This document shows, one piece after another, positions 1 to 8,961 of a stretch of 64,000 bases of DNA. The stretch spans positions 1 to 64,000 of the forward strand of contig NZ_AUZM01000031.1 in NCBI RefSeq assembly GCF_000478195.2, in the 5' to 3' direction. Each line of letters begins with the position of its first letter. Position 1 is the stretch's first letter. Below the pieces are notes generated by a model, which was not told where the DNA came from, did not search any database, and worked only from the letters and a program-made list of their open reading frames with translations. The position numbers and the translations under genes were made by a program. Origin of the DNA: Lyngbya aestuarii BL J (GTDB taxonomy: Bacteria; Cyanobacteriota; Cyanobacteriia; Cyanobacteriales; Microcoleaceae).

Positions 1-1
1 T

Positions 2-238
2 GATGGGGACTGGGTTTACTGGTCAACCCGAATGGGGAGACATCCCGAAGCCAAAAAGAAAGTCGCTTACCTACTAAATCAACAAAAGGGAAAATGCTCT
101 CATTGTGGACTCAGATTCTTCGTGGATGACCTCATGGAAATCCACCACATCGATAAGAATCACCATAACAGCAAATGGGAAAATTTAACCTTATTACATC
201 GCCACTGCCACGATGAGGTACACAAGACAAGTGCCTAG
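2..238 (+). CDS. Group II intron maturase, C-terminal HNH endonuclease domain (5' end outside window)
   Basis: The reading frame is open from the window edge, so this is the C-terminal part (about 78 residues) of a longer protein. It begins with a D-W-x-Y-W-x-T-R stretch typical of the end of cyanobacterial group II intron-encoded proteins, followed by an HNH zinc nuclease: a CSHCG pair, the EIHHID core and the terminal HRHCHDEVH. In this family the reverse transcriptase/maturase helps splicing and copies the intron at its target, while the HNH domain cuts the second DNA strand. The RNA domains that should follow such an ORF are found just downstream, which supports the call. The RT domain cannot be seen, so whether the whole protein is intact is unknown. 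An internal ATG at 32 is probably not the true start. Confidence 0.85.
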   Translation, partial: DGDWVYWSTRMGRHPEAKKKVAYLLNQQKGKCSHCGLRFFVDDLMEIHHIDKNHHNSKWENLTLLHRHCHDEVHKTSA

Positions 239-246
239 TTATTGAG

Positions 247-321
247 GAGCGGTGTGAACGAAAGTCTCATGCACCGTTCTGAAGACGAGTATAAAACGGT
301 GACGTTTATGCTTAGTTTAAC
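247..321 (+). ncRNA. Group II intron domains V and VI (3' end of intron)
   Basis: Directly after the maturase stop, bases 247-279 fold as a domain V hairpin: GAGCGGTG pairs with CACCGTTC, capped by a GAAA-type tetraloop region. Bases 286-314 form a second hairpin compatible with domain VI, in which an A lies about 8 bases before a terminal AC at 320-321, the usual place of the branch-point adenosine and intron end. The exact 3' splice boundary is inferred from that spacing and could be a few bases off. Confidence 0.7.
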
Positions 322-480
322 AACTATCTCTGAAATGGGATGAACGACTGGGGAGACGAACCCCTCTGGAGTAGGTTAGGAAACTAGCTTGGTGTAAGGG
401 TTGTCAATGAATCAGTAATCCAAAGCCGTGAGGCTTGGAGAATCCCCTTTCTTTAGAAATGGGGAGTATGTCAAATCATT
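322..480 (+). mobile_element. Probable IS200/IS605-type right-end remnant
   Basis: No gene is visible in this 160-base stretch. Its end (about 430-475) has the form of an IS200/IS605 (tnpB/omega-RNA) right end: a conserved-looking AAGCCGTGAGGCTTGG segment followed by an imperfect hairpin in which GAATCCCC pairs with TGGGGAGT around a short loop, ending in ATGTCAA. No transposase coding sequence is left in the window. The intron appears to abut this remnant, as if it had inserted into such an element. The assignment rests on motif recall only. Confidence 0.45.
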
Positions 481-558
481 TGTGACGCCCCTAATCTAAA
501 TTTTTCGCCTAAAATCAAGGTCAGGATAGAAACTAAAGCTAAAGTTTAGGAGTTCACT

Positions 559-1830
559 GTGATCTTAAAGACACTATTTAAAGACTCTACAACGACCGAT
601 ACAACGCCCTTCAGTCCAGATGAGTTTAACGCTCATGTGATGAATACCTATGGACGTTTTCCCCTGGCTCTAGAACGGGGTGAGGGGTGTCGTCTTTGGG
701 ATACGGATGGACGAGAATATTTGGACTTTGTAGCGGGAATTGCAACTTGCACGCTTGGACACGCTCATCCGGCGTTGATTGATACCGTCACCCGGCAGAT
801 AAAGACGCTGCATCATGTCTCCAACTTGTATTATGTTCCCCCCCAAGGAGAACTCGCCCAATGGCTCACCGCTCATTCTTGCGCTGATAAAGTCTTCTTT
901 TGCAACTCGGGTGCCGAAGCCAACGAAGGGGCGATTAAACTCGCTCGGAAGTACGCTCACGACAAGTTAAATATTGCTGACCCGGTGATCATCACTGCTC
1001 ATTCTAGCTTTCATGGTCGCACCTTAGCAACGATTACGGCGACGGGACAACCCAAATATCAAAAAGGCTTCAGTCCGCTTGTTCCGGGGTTTGCCTACGC
1101 ACCTTACAACGATATTACCGCTCTAGAAGCGACTATTGCTGAACTTGATAGTAATGAACGTCGAGTCTCGGCTATCATGCTCGAAGCCCTGCAAGGTGAA
1201 GGGGGAGTTCGTCCGGGAGATTTGGCTTATTTCCAAAGAATTCGGGAAATCTGCACCGAAAAAGGCATTTTGTTGATTCTTGATGAAGTGCAGGTGGGAA
1301 TGGGTCGTAGTGGTAAACTTTGGGGATATGAAAATCTGGGTATTGAACCGGATATTTTCACTTCTGCGAAAGGACTGGGTGGCGGTATTCCCATCGGGGC
1401 GATGCTTTGTAAGTCGTTTTGCGATGTGTTTGAACCGGGAAATCATGCGAGTACCTTTGGCGGAAATCCCTTTGCTTGTGCGGTGGCGCTGTGTGTTTGT
1501 CAAACGGTTGAACAGCAGAATCTTTTGGAGAATGTTCAACAGCGGGGTGAACAACTTCGCAGTCAACTTCAGTCGATAGCGACTCAATATCCTAACTTAA
1601 TTGTAGATGTCCGAGGTTGGGGTTTAATTAATGGTTTGGAACTGAATGCAGAAGCCGAATTAACTTCAATTGAAATTGTTAAAGCAGCGATGGAAGAAGG
1701 TTTACTGTTGGTTCCGGCTGGCCCGAAAGTGGTGCGGTTTGTTCCACCTTTAATTGTGAGCGAAGCTGAAGTTAATCAAGCTGTTCAAATGCTAAAAACA
1801 GCCCTGTCAAAATTGCTTGAATCTAAGTAA
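559..1830 (+). CDS. argD: Acetylornithine/succinyldiaminopimelate-type aminotransferase (class III, PLP)
   Basis: The 423-residue protein has the length and order of ArgD, which transfers the amino group of glutamate to N-acetylglutamate semialdehyde in cytoplasmic arginine synthesis. Visible motifs are the substrate-binding start region ending in YLDFVAGIA (55-63), NSGAEANEGAIKLAR for phosphate binding, SFHGRT, LILDEVQVGMGRSG with the cofactor-contacting Asp, and SAKGLGGG with the Schiff-base lysine at K271. The start is GTG at 559; AGGAG lies about 10 bases upstream. The gene stands alone, 92 bases before a convergent ABC transporter gene and next to the intron/IS remnant. Other omega-aminotransferases share this fold, so ornithine-type specificity is likely but not certain. 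Confidence 0.88.
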   Translation: MILKTLFKDSTTTDTTPFSPDEFNAHVMNTYGRFPLALERGEGCRLWDTDGREYLDFVAGIATCTLGHAHPALIDTVTRQIKTLHHVSNLYYVPPQGELAQWLTAHSCADKVFFCNSGAEANEGAIKLARKYAHDKLNIADPVIITAHSSFHGRTLATITATGQPKYQKGFSPLVPGFAYAPYNDITALEATIAELDSNERRVSAIMLEALQGEGGVRPGDLAYFQRIREICTEKGILLILDEVQVGMGRSGKLWGYENLGIEPDIFTSAKGLGGGIPIGAMLCKSFCDVFEPGNHASTFGGNPFACAVALCVCQTVEQQNLLENVQQRGEQLRSQLQSIATQYPNLIVDVRGWGLINGLELNAEAELTSIEIVKAAMEEGLLLVPAGPKVVRFVPPLIVSEAEVNQAVQMLKTALSKLLESK

Positions 1831-1850
1831 TTTTTCTCAAAAACATAGTA

Positions 1851-1875
1851 GGGGCGCAAACCGCAGCGCCCTTTT
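1851..1875 (+). terminator. Rho-independent terminator after argD
   Basis: GGGCGC (1852-1857) pairs perfectly with GCGCCC (1866-1871) across an 8-base loop and is followed by TTTT. It lies between two convergent genes. Confidence 0.6.
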
Positions 1876-1922
1876 CACTATCCGCCATTTATAGTTAAAT
1901 CAAACTCCACAAGTCGTTAATC

Positions 1923-3572
1923 TCACTTTAGTTTTAAAAGAGATTGATGATACTGAAGTAAAGTCATCCGATGACTAACGCTAATATAGGTAATATTAAA
2001 AGCTTGCAGTTCTTGATAAAGTAATGCTTCATTCTTGAGATCTAAAGCGCTGGTGGCTTCGTCTAAAACTGCGTAATCAGGTTGATAGAGAAATAAACGC
2101 GCAAAAGCTAAACGCTGTTGTTCTCCTGTAGATAAGATTCGACTCCAATCAGCAATTTTATTTAATCCTTCCCATTCTTCTACTAACTTTGAAAGATTGA
2201 CTTTTTGCAAAATATAATATAATTTTTCATCAGAAATGTCTCGTTCTACTTGAGGATAAAGTAATTGATAGCGCAAAGAACTTTGAAAGACATAAGGACG
2301 TTGCGGTAAGAATAAAATATTGTCACGTTTGGGTCGAAAAATGACTCCCTCTCCAGATTTCCATAACCCTGCTATTGCTCGTAAAAGAGAACTTTTACCC
2401 ACTCCACTTGCTCCAATAATTAGGAGATTTTCTTGAGAATAAACAGAAAAGGATAAATTTTTGATAATTGTTCTTTGATGATCGGGCGTTTGTAAGGTGA
2501 GATTTTCACAAGCGATGTGAGAACTTTCAACAATTTTAATTTTCCTTTGGTCTGAATTGCGAATTGGTGAAGTTGTGATTAAGGTTTTAAGCTGTTCTAA
2601 ACGGTTAATAGTTGCTCCTAAAATGCTAAGTTTATCCAGTTGAGCGATCATTAACGTTAAAGCAATTAAAATCGTTTTAAATGCGGTTCCTGCTTGGGTA
2701 ACAACTCCGACTTCCAGTTCTCCCGACACGATCTGAGGAGCGAGAATTAAACCGGGAACAATAAATGTTATATATTGGTAACTGTTTTGAAAAAGGTTAA
2801 GATAGAGTTGCCATTGAATTAAAGATTTAAAATTGATAAAAACGAGCTTAAATCGATTCCATACTTGATTAAATTCTTGGTGTTGACCTTGATAAAAAGC
2901 AATGGATTCTGCTTGTTCTCGAATATGAATGAGTCCATAACGTAAGTCGGCTTCTCTTTGCAGTTGCTCAAGGTTTATTCCGACTAAAATGCGACCAAAA
3001 AATAACGTTGCAAATAAAGTCCCGATCAGCGAATAACTCACGAGAAAAATCATTAAAAACTGGGAAATTGTCCAGAGTGTACCTGTAAAGGCGATCAGTT
3101 GGAGAACAGAATCTAGTAAAATAGAAAATAAAATTACTGACTGTTGTGTGAAGGTTTTAATATCTTCGGATATTCTTTGATCGGGATTATCAATTTCATA
3201 ACTTTCGCTAATGAAATAAAATGTCGAGTTTTCTAGATAAGTATTAAGAAAGTAATGGGTTAGCCATCGTCGCCAATAAAGGCTTAATTTTGCTTGACAA
3301 TAAACTTTGAGTGAACCGCAGAGAGTACCGATAACAATCACCCCGACGAAGATCAGTAATGCTTGTTGAAAACGTTGAGTATCTTGGGCGACGAGTGCGG
3401 ATGTAATTTCTCCTAAAAATATAGCGACAGCCACTAATAAACCTGAGACAATAATTGATAAAATTATAATTAAAACTAAAATTAATATAGCACCCCATTT
3501 TTCTGAAGAGAACCAGTACAGATGAGTCACTGACCACAATTTTTTTAAAAGCTTTAAGTTAATGTTTTTCAT
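1923..3572 (-). CDS. SbmA/YddA-type ABC half-transporter (membrane plus ATPase), second copy
   Basis: The 549-residue protein has an N-terminal six-helix membrane domain of the ABC_membrane_2/SbmA-BacA type (about 1-330) with the family phrase HPDQRISEDI-like (DNPDQRISEDIKTFTQQS region), and a C-terminal nucleotide-binding domain. The Walker A is GASGVGKSS with K393, the signature is LSTGEQQRLAFAR and the Walker B is YAVLDEATSALD, followed by the SHR switch histidine. Relatives move peptides, cobalamin-like compounds or fatty acids; YddA-like members are often linked to TonB receptors in cyanobacteria. It sits 8 bases behind a paralogue of the same architecture; the two may form a heterodimer. 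The substrate is unknown. Confidence 0.85.
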   Translation of the reverse strand: MKNINLKLLKKLWSVTHLYWFSSEKWGAILILVLIIILSIIVSGLLVAVAIFLGEITSALVAQDTQRFQQALLIFVGVIVIGTLCGSLKVYCQAKLSLYWRRWLTHYFLNTYLENSTFYFISESYEIDNPDQRISEDIKTFTQQSVILFSILLDSVLQLIAFTGTLWTISQFLMIFLVSYSLIGTLFATLFFGRILVGINLEQLQREADLRYGLIHIREQAESIAFYQGQHQEFNQVWNRFKLVFINFKSLIQWQLYLNLFQNSYQYITFIVPGLILAPQIVSGELEVGVVTQAGTAFKTILIALTLMIAQLDKLSILGATINRLEQLKTLITTSPIRNSDQRKIKIVESSHIACENLTLQTPDHQRTIIKNLSFSVYSQENLLIIGASGVGKSSLLRAIAGLWKSGEGVIFRPKRDNILFLPQRPYVFQSSLRYQLLYPQVERDISDEKLYYILQKVNLSKLVEEWEGLNKIADWSRILSTGEQQRLAFARLFLYQPDYAVLDEATSALDLKNEALLYQELQAFNITYISVSHRMTLLQYHQSLLKLK

Positions 3573-3580
3573 ACTTAATT

Positions 3581-5290
3581 TTAGGGGTTTGAGTCAGAAC
3601 AATAATAGTTCTGGGAAGCCATTAAACGCCAATTGAAGTTTTCTGAGAGTTCTAACACCTGTTGATGATATTTTAAGAGTGTGGAACGATGACCAACACT
3701 GATCAAGTTAATTTCTATTTTTTGCAAATATTGATAGAGTAATTCTTCATTTTCTTCGTCTAATGCACTGGTGGCTTCATCTAATATTGCATATTGGGGT
3801 TGATGTAATAGTAATCTCGCAAAAGCTAGACGTTGTTGTTCTCCGAGTGAAAGCACCTGTGACCATTTGATAACCGAGTTTAACCCCCCAAATTGAGTAG
3901 AAATATGAGGTAAATTCACCTGGTTGAGAACATGAAGTAATTGTTCATCGTTATAGTGACTTTCTGAATGAGGATAGAGGAGTTGTTGACGTAAAGATCC
4001 TAAAATCATATAAGGACGTTGGGGAAGAAAAAACATTTGTTCTCGTTGGGGTCGAGTGATTTTTCCTTCTCCTGAAGTCCATAAACCAGCGATCGCACGC
4101 AGTAAAGAACTTTTCCCGACTCCACTAGCTCCGGTAATTAACAAAGATTCGTTTGATTGAATAATTAGGGATAAGTTTTGAATTAAAATCTTTTGATAAT
4201 CTGGAGTTTTTAAAATAAGATTTTCGATGTTAAACTGTTGACTTTCTTGGATTTTTATGGTTTGTTTATAAAAAAGTTTATCGGAATTATTGAGGGCTTG
4301 ATTTAAGATAAATAAACGGGTCGCTGAAGCAGCTAAAGCACTTAATTGTTCTAATTCATTAATAATCAGACTGAGTGCAAACCAAATTCGACCAAATGCA
4401 GATTCAGACTGAGCAATTACCCCGATTTCTAATTGTCCTGATAAAAGACTCGGTGCAAGAATAATTACTGGTAAAATAAAGGTGATATATTGTAGGCTAT
4501 TTTGAAATAAACTAAGATTAAATTCCCATTTAATTAATCGGCTAAAGTTTTGATAAACTTGTAAAAATCGATTATATAGTCCTTGGGATGTTTGAGATTG
4601 ACCTTGATAGAGTGCAATTGCTTCAGCATGATCTTGAAGATGAACTAAACCATAGCGGAGTTCGGCTTCTTTTTGGAGTTGAACATAATTAATTTTAGCT
4701 AAATTCCGAGCAAAAACAACGGTAGCAATTAACGTCCCGACCAAAGCATACAAAACCAAAAATAGAGTTAAAAAATGAGAAATAGACCATAACAAGCCGA
4801 TAAATAAAATCAGTTGGACGACTGCATTAAAGATTAAAACTAAAAAGTAGAGAGATTGTTGAGTAAAAGCACGAATATCTTCAGAAATTCGTTGATCGGG
4901 GTGATCAACTTCAGAGTTGGTATTCAGGTGATAAAAGGCTTGATGGTCTAAATATCGTTCTAAAAAGTTGCGAGTCATCCAACGCCGCCAATGTAGGCTT
5001 AAATTGCTTTGAATGTAGTTATTGAATGCTAAACTGGGAACACCGATTAAAATTAAACCTAAAAAAAGCAAGGTTGCTTGTAGAAATCGACTGTAATTTT
5101 GCTCGGCAAGACCCGATAAAATTTCCCCTCTTTGTAAGGTTTCTAAAACCAGAAAACCACTGCTTATAATAGATAAAAAAATCAGCAGTAACAGCGAACG
5201 TCTGGCTTTTCTTTTCTCCCCCGAAAACCAATAGGGTTTAGCAATTAACCCAAATTGCTGCCAAAATTGAGTGTTGAACTGATAATTCAT
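3581..5290 (-). CDS. SbmA/YddA-type ABC half-transporter, first copy
   Basis: This 569-residue paralogue of the downstream gene has a six-helix ABC_membrane_2 domain (about 1-335, with the DHPDQRISEDIRAF motif) fused to an ATPase domain: Walker A GASGVGKSSLLRAIAG, signature LSLGEQQRLAFARL, Walker B YAILDEATSALD and a GHRSTLL switch. Its ATG follows the receptor stop codon with no intervening base, so the two are almost surely co-transcribed and translationally coupled. The context says it carries into the cytoplasm what the receptor brings into the periplasm. This is inferred from gene order; export cannot be excluded. The C-terminal tail beyond the ATPase (about 25 residues) is not shared with the second copy. 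Confidence 0.85.
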   Translation of the reverse strand: MNYQFNTQFWQQFGLIAKPYWFSGEKRKARRSLLLLIFLSIISSGFLVLETLQRGEILSGLAEQNYSRFLQATLLFLGLILIGVPSLAFNNYIQSNLSLHWRRWMTRNFLERYLDHQAFYHLNTNSEVDHPDQRISEDIRAFTQQSLYFLVLIFNAVVQLILFIGLLWSISHFLTLFLVLYALVGTLIATVVFARNLAKINYVQLQKEAELRYGLVHLQDHAEAIALYQGQSQTSQGLYNRFLQVYQNFSRLIKWEFNLSLFQNSLQYITFILPVIILAPSLLSGQLEIGVIAQSESAFGRIWFALSLIINELEQLSALAASATRLFILNQALNNSDKLFYKQTIKIQESQQFNIENLILKTPDYQKILIQNLSLIIQSNESLLITGASGVGKSSLLRAIAGLWTSGEGKITRPQREQMFFLPQRPYMILGSLRQQLLYPHSESHYNDEQLLHVLNQVNLPHISTQFGGLNSVIKWSQVLSLGEQQRLAFARLLLHQPQYAILDEATSALDEENEELLYQYLQKIEINLISVGHRSTLLKYHQQVLELSENFNWRLMASQNYYCSDSNP

Positions 5291-8062
5291 CTAAAAGGTG
5301 ACTCGGTAATTAAAACTAATGGTTCGACCTCGACCCGGACGACGGTTATCATTACTCGTTCCGCCTAAAACTTGCGACTCAACGGGGAAATAAAAGTTAT
5401 CAAAAATATTTTCAACTCCGATATTCAGCGACCCAGGGCCGATTTGAATCGTGCTAATAAAATCGACAACGGTATAACTCTCGACCGGAGAGGAATCAAT
5501 ATCATCATCAAAGGCTCTTTCGCGATCGCCAACCACGATTAATTGTAAACGATTAAACCAACCTTGTATAAATTCACTTTCTACATAAGCCGTAACTTTC
5601 AAAGGCGAAATTTCTGTACTGGTAATTGCTAAATAATCTCCCTCATCTTCGATATCAACTTCACCTTCTTGCCAACTCACAGTTCCCCCTAAACGTAACT
5701 TATTAAAAGGTTGCCAATCAACGGTTGCTTCTACCCCATAGATGCGTCTGGGTGCGCGTACAGGTAAGAATAAACCATCACCCCGATCAACAGAAACTAC
5801 CCCAAATTGTGAATCATTATAAAAACCTGCAACAGTAAAGTCAAAACTTGACCAAGTTCCTCGCACTCCGAGTTCATAATTGCTCACTTTTTGAGGTTGG
5901 AGTTGGTCAACGTCTTCAGAAATTGAAAATCCTTCTTCTGGAAAAGTCAGTAACTCGCTAAATCGTTGTAAGGAAAACCCCTGAGAAAAGTTAACAAAAA
6001 CATTAAATTGATCGGTGATTTTATAAACTGTACCCACGTTAAAAACAACGTTATTAAAGTTTAAATCGCCGCCTTCAACTTCCACCTCCTCAAAGCTGGT
6101 ATAATCGGGAATACTCACGTCAAAACTTGAATAACGCGCACCGCTATTAATCACCCAATCATCGCCGAGTTCCCACTTAAATTGACCAAAAATCCCTAAT
6201 TCTCCAATGGTGTATTCCGGGATAAATGTTCGCTCCTCAATTTTGCGAATCACTCGACCGCCACTTTCGTCAAACTCGTCTGCATCGATAATATCATAGG
6301 TGTTACTGGGTCTATCGTGTTTATAATCTGCTCCCCAAAATAAACTCGCTCCGGTAAATAAAGGGGTATTAATTTGTAGACGTCCGCCCCAGTTTTCGAC
6401 ATCAATTTGACTCACATAAACCTCTTGCAGCAAGACTCGACCATCTTGAACCCCTTGAGATTCAGGTTTAGAAGTGTAGTAAGCTTGAAGCTGAACTTGA
6501 CTTCCAAAAAATAAATCGTCATGGCTATAAACCATGTTTGCTAAAGTATTACGATTAAAAGCTGGATTTGTATCAATAAAATCTTGATTGCCCACTTCTA
6601 TTGCTCTGGCTTTACTGGTTCCAGCGGGAAGATCATTAACACTTTGATCGAGAATTAAATTATTTTCTACTCGCTCATTATAGTAATAGTTTAAGGTGAA
6701 ATTGAGTCGTTGTTTTTCGGTAAAATAAATCCCTAAACTGGCTAAAGCATTAAAGGCTTCACTTTGGTCGAGGGGGCGAAAATTAAAAATCGGATCTCCT
6801 TCGCCATCATAATAGGTTTCTGTTCGCTCTCGGGAAAAATTTACCCGAAAACCTACTTTGGGCGAAATTGCTCCTGATAGAGAATATTCCAGAATATTTC
6901 CATCACTATCTCCCTCAAAAAACGAATCATCTGCACCGGACAAATCAACTCCAGCTCTGACATTCGTAACAGGTACTTCCGAGGGTTTTCGAGTAACAAA
7001 GTTAATCGTTCCGCCTGTTGCTTCTGAACCATAAACGGCGTTAGGGCCGCGTATAACCTCTATTCGTTCAATCGCATCGGGGGAAATATTTAAAAATGAA
7101 CCTCGAATTCCGTTAGAATCAATCGGTACACCATCAATTAAATAAGAAGGCGGACGTCCTCGCAAGGTTCCATTTTGGTTTCGTTGTAAATCGGGGGGTG
7201 AAAATCCGGGAACTTCCCGAGCGAGAATTTCTCTTAAATTAATCGATAAATTTCGCTGCTGTTCGATTTCTTCTCGTTCTATAATGGTAATAGATCGAGA
7301 AATATCATCGGGGCTTTCTTCGGTTCTGGTGGCGGTAACGGTAATTTGAATAACTTCTTCGGGAGTAACGCTTAAAACTAAACCCGCATCACTCGGATTA
7401 ACGTTTACAAACGGAATGGCATCTTGTCCAACAATAATAACTTGAACGCGATTATTTGCGATTTGTTGGACTCGCACAGAAATAATTCCTGTGCCTGGAT
7501 TTTCGGCTTGAAAATCTCCCCCACCGGGCAAAGCTAAAACGGCGTTTGAAACTTCGGCGGTTAGGGTATTTCCCTCAATAGAAGTTGAGGTTTGCAGCGC
7601 TGTTGGATTGGCGGTTTCTAAGACAATATCTACGCCTCCGGGTGTGGGATTTAAACTCACTCCGGTAATTTCTACAACTTCTGATTCGGCTTGGGTAACT
7701 TCAAAATTTTGAGGGGGAGGGGGAGAGAATTCGGAAAACAGATATTTAGCTTCTGTTAAAGGTTCTTCTACTTCTTGAATTGTTGAAAATTCTGATATTT
7801 CTGGTTTATATAAACTAAGAGTTACTGGGGAATTTGGTGTTGATGATATGGCAGGTTTTTCTGATCCTTCTTGAGGTTGGGATTGACAGTAATTTGTTGT
7901 TTCCTCCTCGGAAAATGAACTCACCGAATCGGATGTCAATTCTTCAGCTTGGTGATTGCTTTCTTCTAGTAAACAAGTGGACTCAGCAAAAGCAACGGGC
8001 ATGACTCCCATACTCATCAAGGTAGCAAAGACAAATGACAGGTAATTTTCATCGAATTTCAT
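5291..8062 (-). CDS. TonB-dependent outer-membrane receptor with N-terminal AMIN domain
   Basis: The 923-residue protein has a signal peptide (about 1-27, ending AFA), an acidic linker (to about 125), an AMIN domain (about 128-235), a TonB-box-like ITVTATRTEE segment (about 240), a plug domain (about 250-360, with IERIEVIRGPNAVYGSEATGG) and a 22-strand-type barrel ending in an aromatic residue (SFNYRVTF), as required for barrel insertion. The AMIN-plug-barrel order is characteristic of cyanobacterial siderophore/cobalamin-type receptors. It leads a minus-strand run with two ABC half-transporters, and the TonB energising genes lie divergently about 1.4 kb upstream. The ligand cannot be read from sequence; a ferric siderophore or peptide-like metallophore is the best guess. 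Confidence 0.92.
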   Translation of the reverse strand: MKFDENYLSFVFATLMSMGVMPVAFAESTCLLEESNHQAEELTSDSVSSFSEEETTNYCQSQPQEGSEKPAISSTPNSPVTLSLYKPEISEFSTIQEVEEPLTEAKYLFSEFSPPPPQNFEVTQAESEVVEITGVSLNPTPGGVDIVLETANPTALQTSTSIEGNTLTAEVSNAVLALPGGGDFQAENPGTGIISVRVQQIANNRVQVIIVGQDAIPFVNVNPSDAGLVLSVTPEEVIQITVTATRTEESPDDISRSITIIEREEIEQQRNLSINLREILAREVPGFSPPDLQRNQNGTLRGRPPSYLIDGVPIDSNGIRGSFLNISPDAIERIEVIRGPNAVYGSEATGGTINFVTRKPSEVPVTNVRAGVDLSGADDSFFEGDSDGNILEYSLSGAISPKVGFRVNFSRERTETYYDGEGDPIFNFRPLDQSEAFNALASLGIYFTEKQRLNFTLNYYYNERVENNLILDQSVNDLPAGTSKARAIEVGNQDFIDTNPAFNRNTLANMVYSHDDLFFGSQVQLQAYYTSKPESQGVQDGRVLLQEVYVSQIDVENWGGRLQINTPLFTGASLFWGADYKHDRPSNTYDIIDADEFDESGGRVIRKIEERTFIPEYTIGELGIFGQFKWELGDDWVINSGARYSSFDVSIPDYTSFEEVEVEGGDLNFNNVVFNVGTVYKITDQFNVFVNFSQGFSLQRFSELLTFPEEGFSISEDVDQLQPQKVSNYELGVRGTWSSFDFTVAGFYNDSQFGVVSVDRGDGLFLPVRAPRRIYGVEATVDWQPFNKLRLGGTVSWQEGEVDIEDEGDYLAITSTEISPLKVTAYVESEFIQGWFNRLQLIVVGDRERAFDDDIDSSPVESYTVVDFISTIQIGPGSLNIGVENIFDNFYFPVESQVLGGTSNDNRRPGRGRTISFNYRVTF

Positions 8063-8190
8063 CAGAAAAACTTGAGGCTGCTAAGTCCACAAAACTAACG
8101 CTAACAATGGAATTTGGAAAGAAATTAGAGAGAAAATAGAGGTCTATTTTTTCGGGAAATTCTATCTCTCTCAACAACAAGATTTAAAGT

Positions 8191-8961
8191 TTAAAACTGT
8201 ACGGAAATGATGCGACTGGATAAATCTTCGGGGGTTTGATTGACCACAGAAGCCAACACCTCGCCACTGGCTGTTGAAACTTCTGTGTAGTTTACCGAAC
8301 CTGCGGCATTAAATAGAGAAGGGAGATTAAACACACCTTGTCCTGCTAAATCTGCCAAACCCAAATCAAAAGGTAACAACTCTAAGGTGTCTTCCAAATT
8401 AATACTTTCCTCACTAAAGGTTAGACTACCTGCGGTTAATCCTCCGGCTAATCCAATCAAATCGCTGTTTTCAAAATCCAGGATAAAATCACCAAATTGA
8501 TTGGATGCGATCGCCCCTTCCGAAGTCAAAACAAACACATCTGCCCCTTCATTTCCGATCAGATAATCTTCTCCTTTATCACCAGAAAGGGTATCATTTC
8601 CGATGCCACCCACTAAAGCATCTTGCTCTTGACCTCCGAATAATAAATCATTACCATCGCCGCCATCGAGGTTATCTAACCCTTTGTTCCCATACAGGGT
8701 GTCATTGGCTTGCTGTCCAAATAGTTCATCTTCTCCTTGACCTCCAAACAGGGTGTCACCCCCCCCACTCCCGGATAGGGTGTCTCGATCTTCATTTCCA
8801 TTCAACAGGTCGTTACCCGCTGACCCGGTTACACTGTCATTGCCTGCTAAAGCCACTAAACCTCCTGGTGAGTTGGCAAGCTGTCCGGGAAAGACGGTGA
8901 AAACATCGGGGCCTGTCGTCAGTTGTAAAATGTTACCGGATGGGTCAAAGCTACTACTCAT
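8191..8961 (-). CDS. Small RTX (hemolysin-type calcium-binding repeat) protein
   Basis: The 256-residue protein carries about ten nonapeptide-like GGxGxDxLx repeats between residues 40 and 145 (for example GGDTLFGGQGEDELFGQ), followed by a conserved-looking ADVFVL closing strand and a repeat-free C-terminal 110 residues. RTX repeats bind calcium and fold after type I secretion; the uncleaved C-terminal region usually holds the secretion signal, and no N-terminal signal peptide is present here. It precedes the receptor gene by 128 bases on the same strand and could be part of the same transcript. It has no enzymatic domain that I recognise; a surface or secreted ligand-binding role is only a guess. 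Confidence 0.8.
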   Translation of the reverse strand: MSSSFDPSGNILQLTTGPDVFTVFPGQLANSPGGLVALAGNDSVTGSAGNDLLNGNEDRDTLSGSGGGDTLFGGQGEDELFGQQANDTLYGNKGLDNLDGGDGNDLLFGGQEQDALVGGIGNDTLSGDKGEDYLIGNEGADVFVLTSEGAIASNQFGDFILDFENSDLIGLAGGLTAGSLTFSEESINLEDTLELLPFDLGLADLAGQGVFNLPSLFNAAGSVNYTEVSTASGEVLASVVNQTPEDLSSRIISVQF

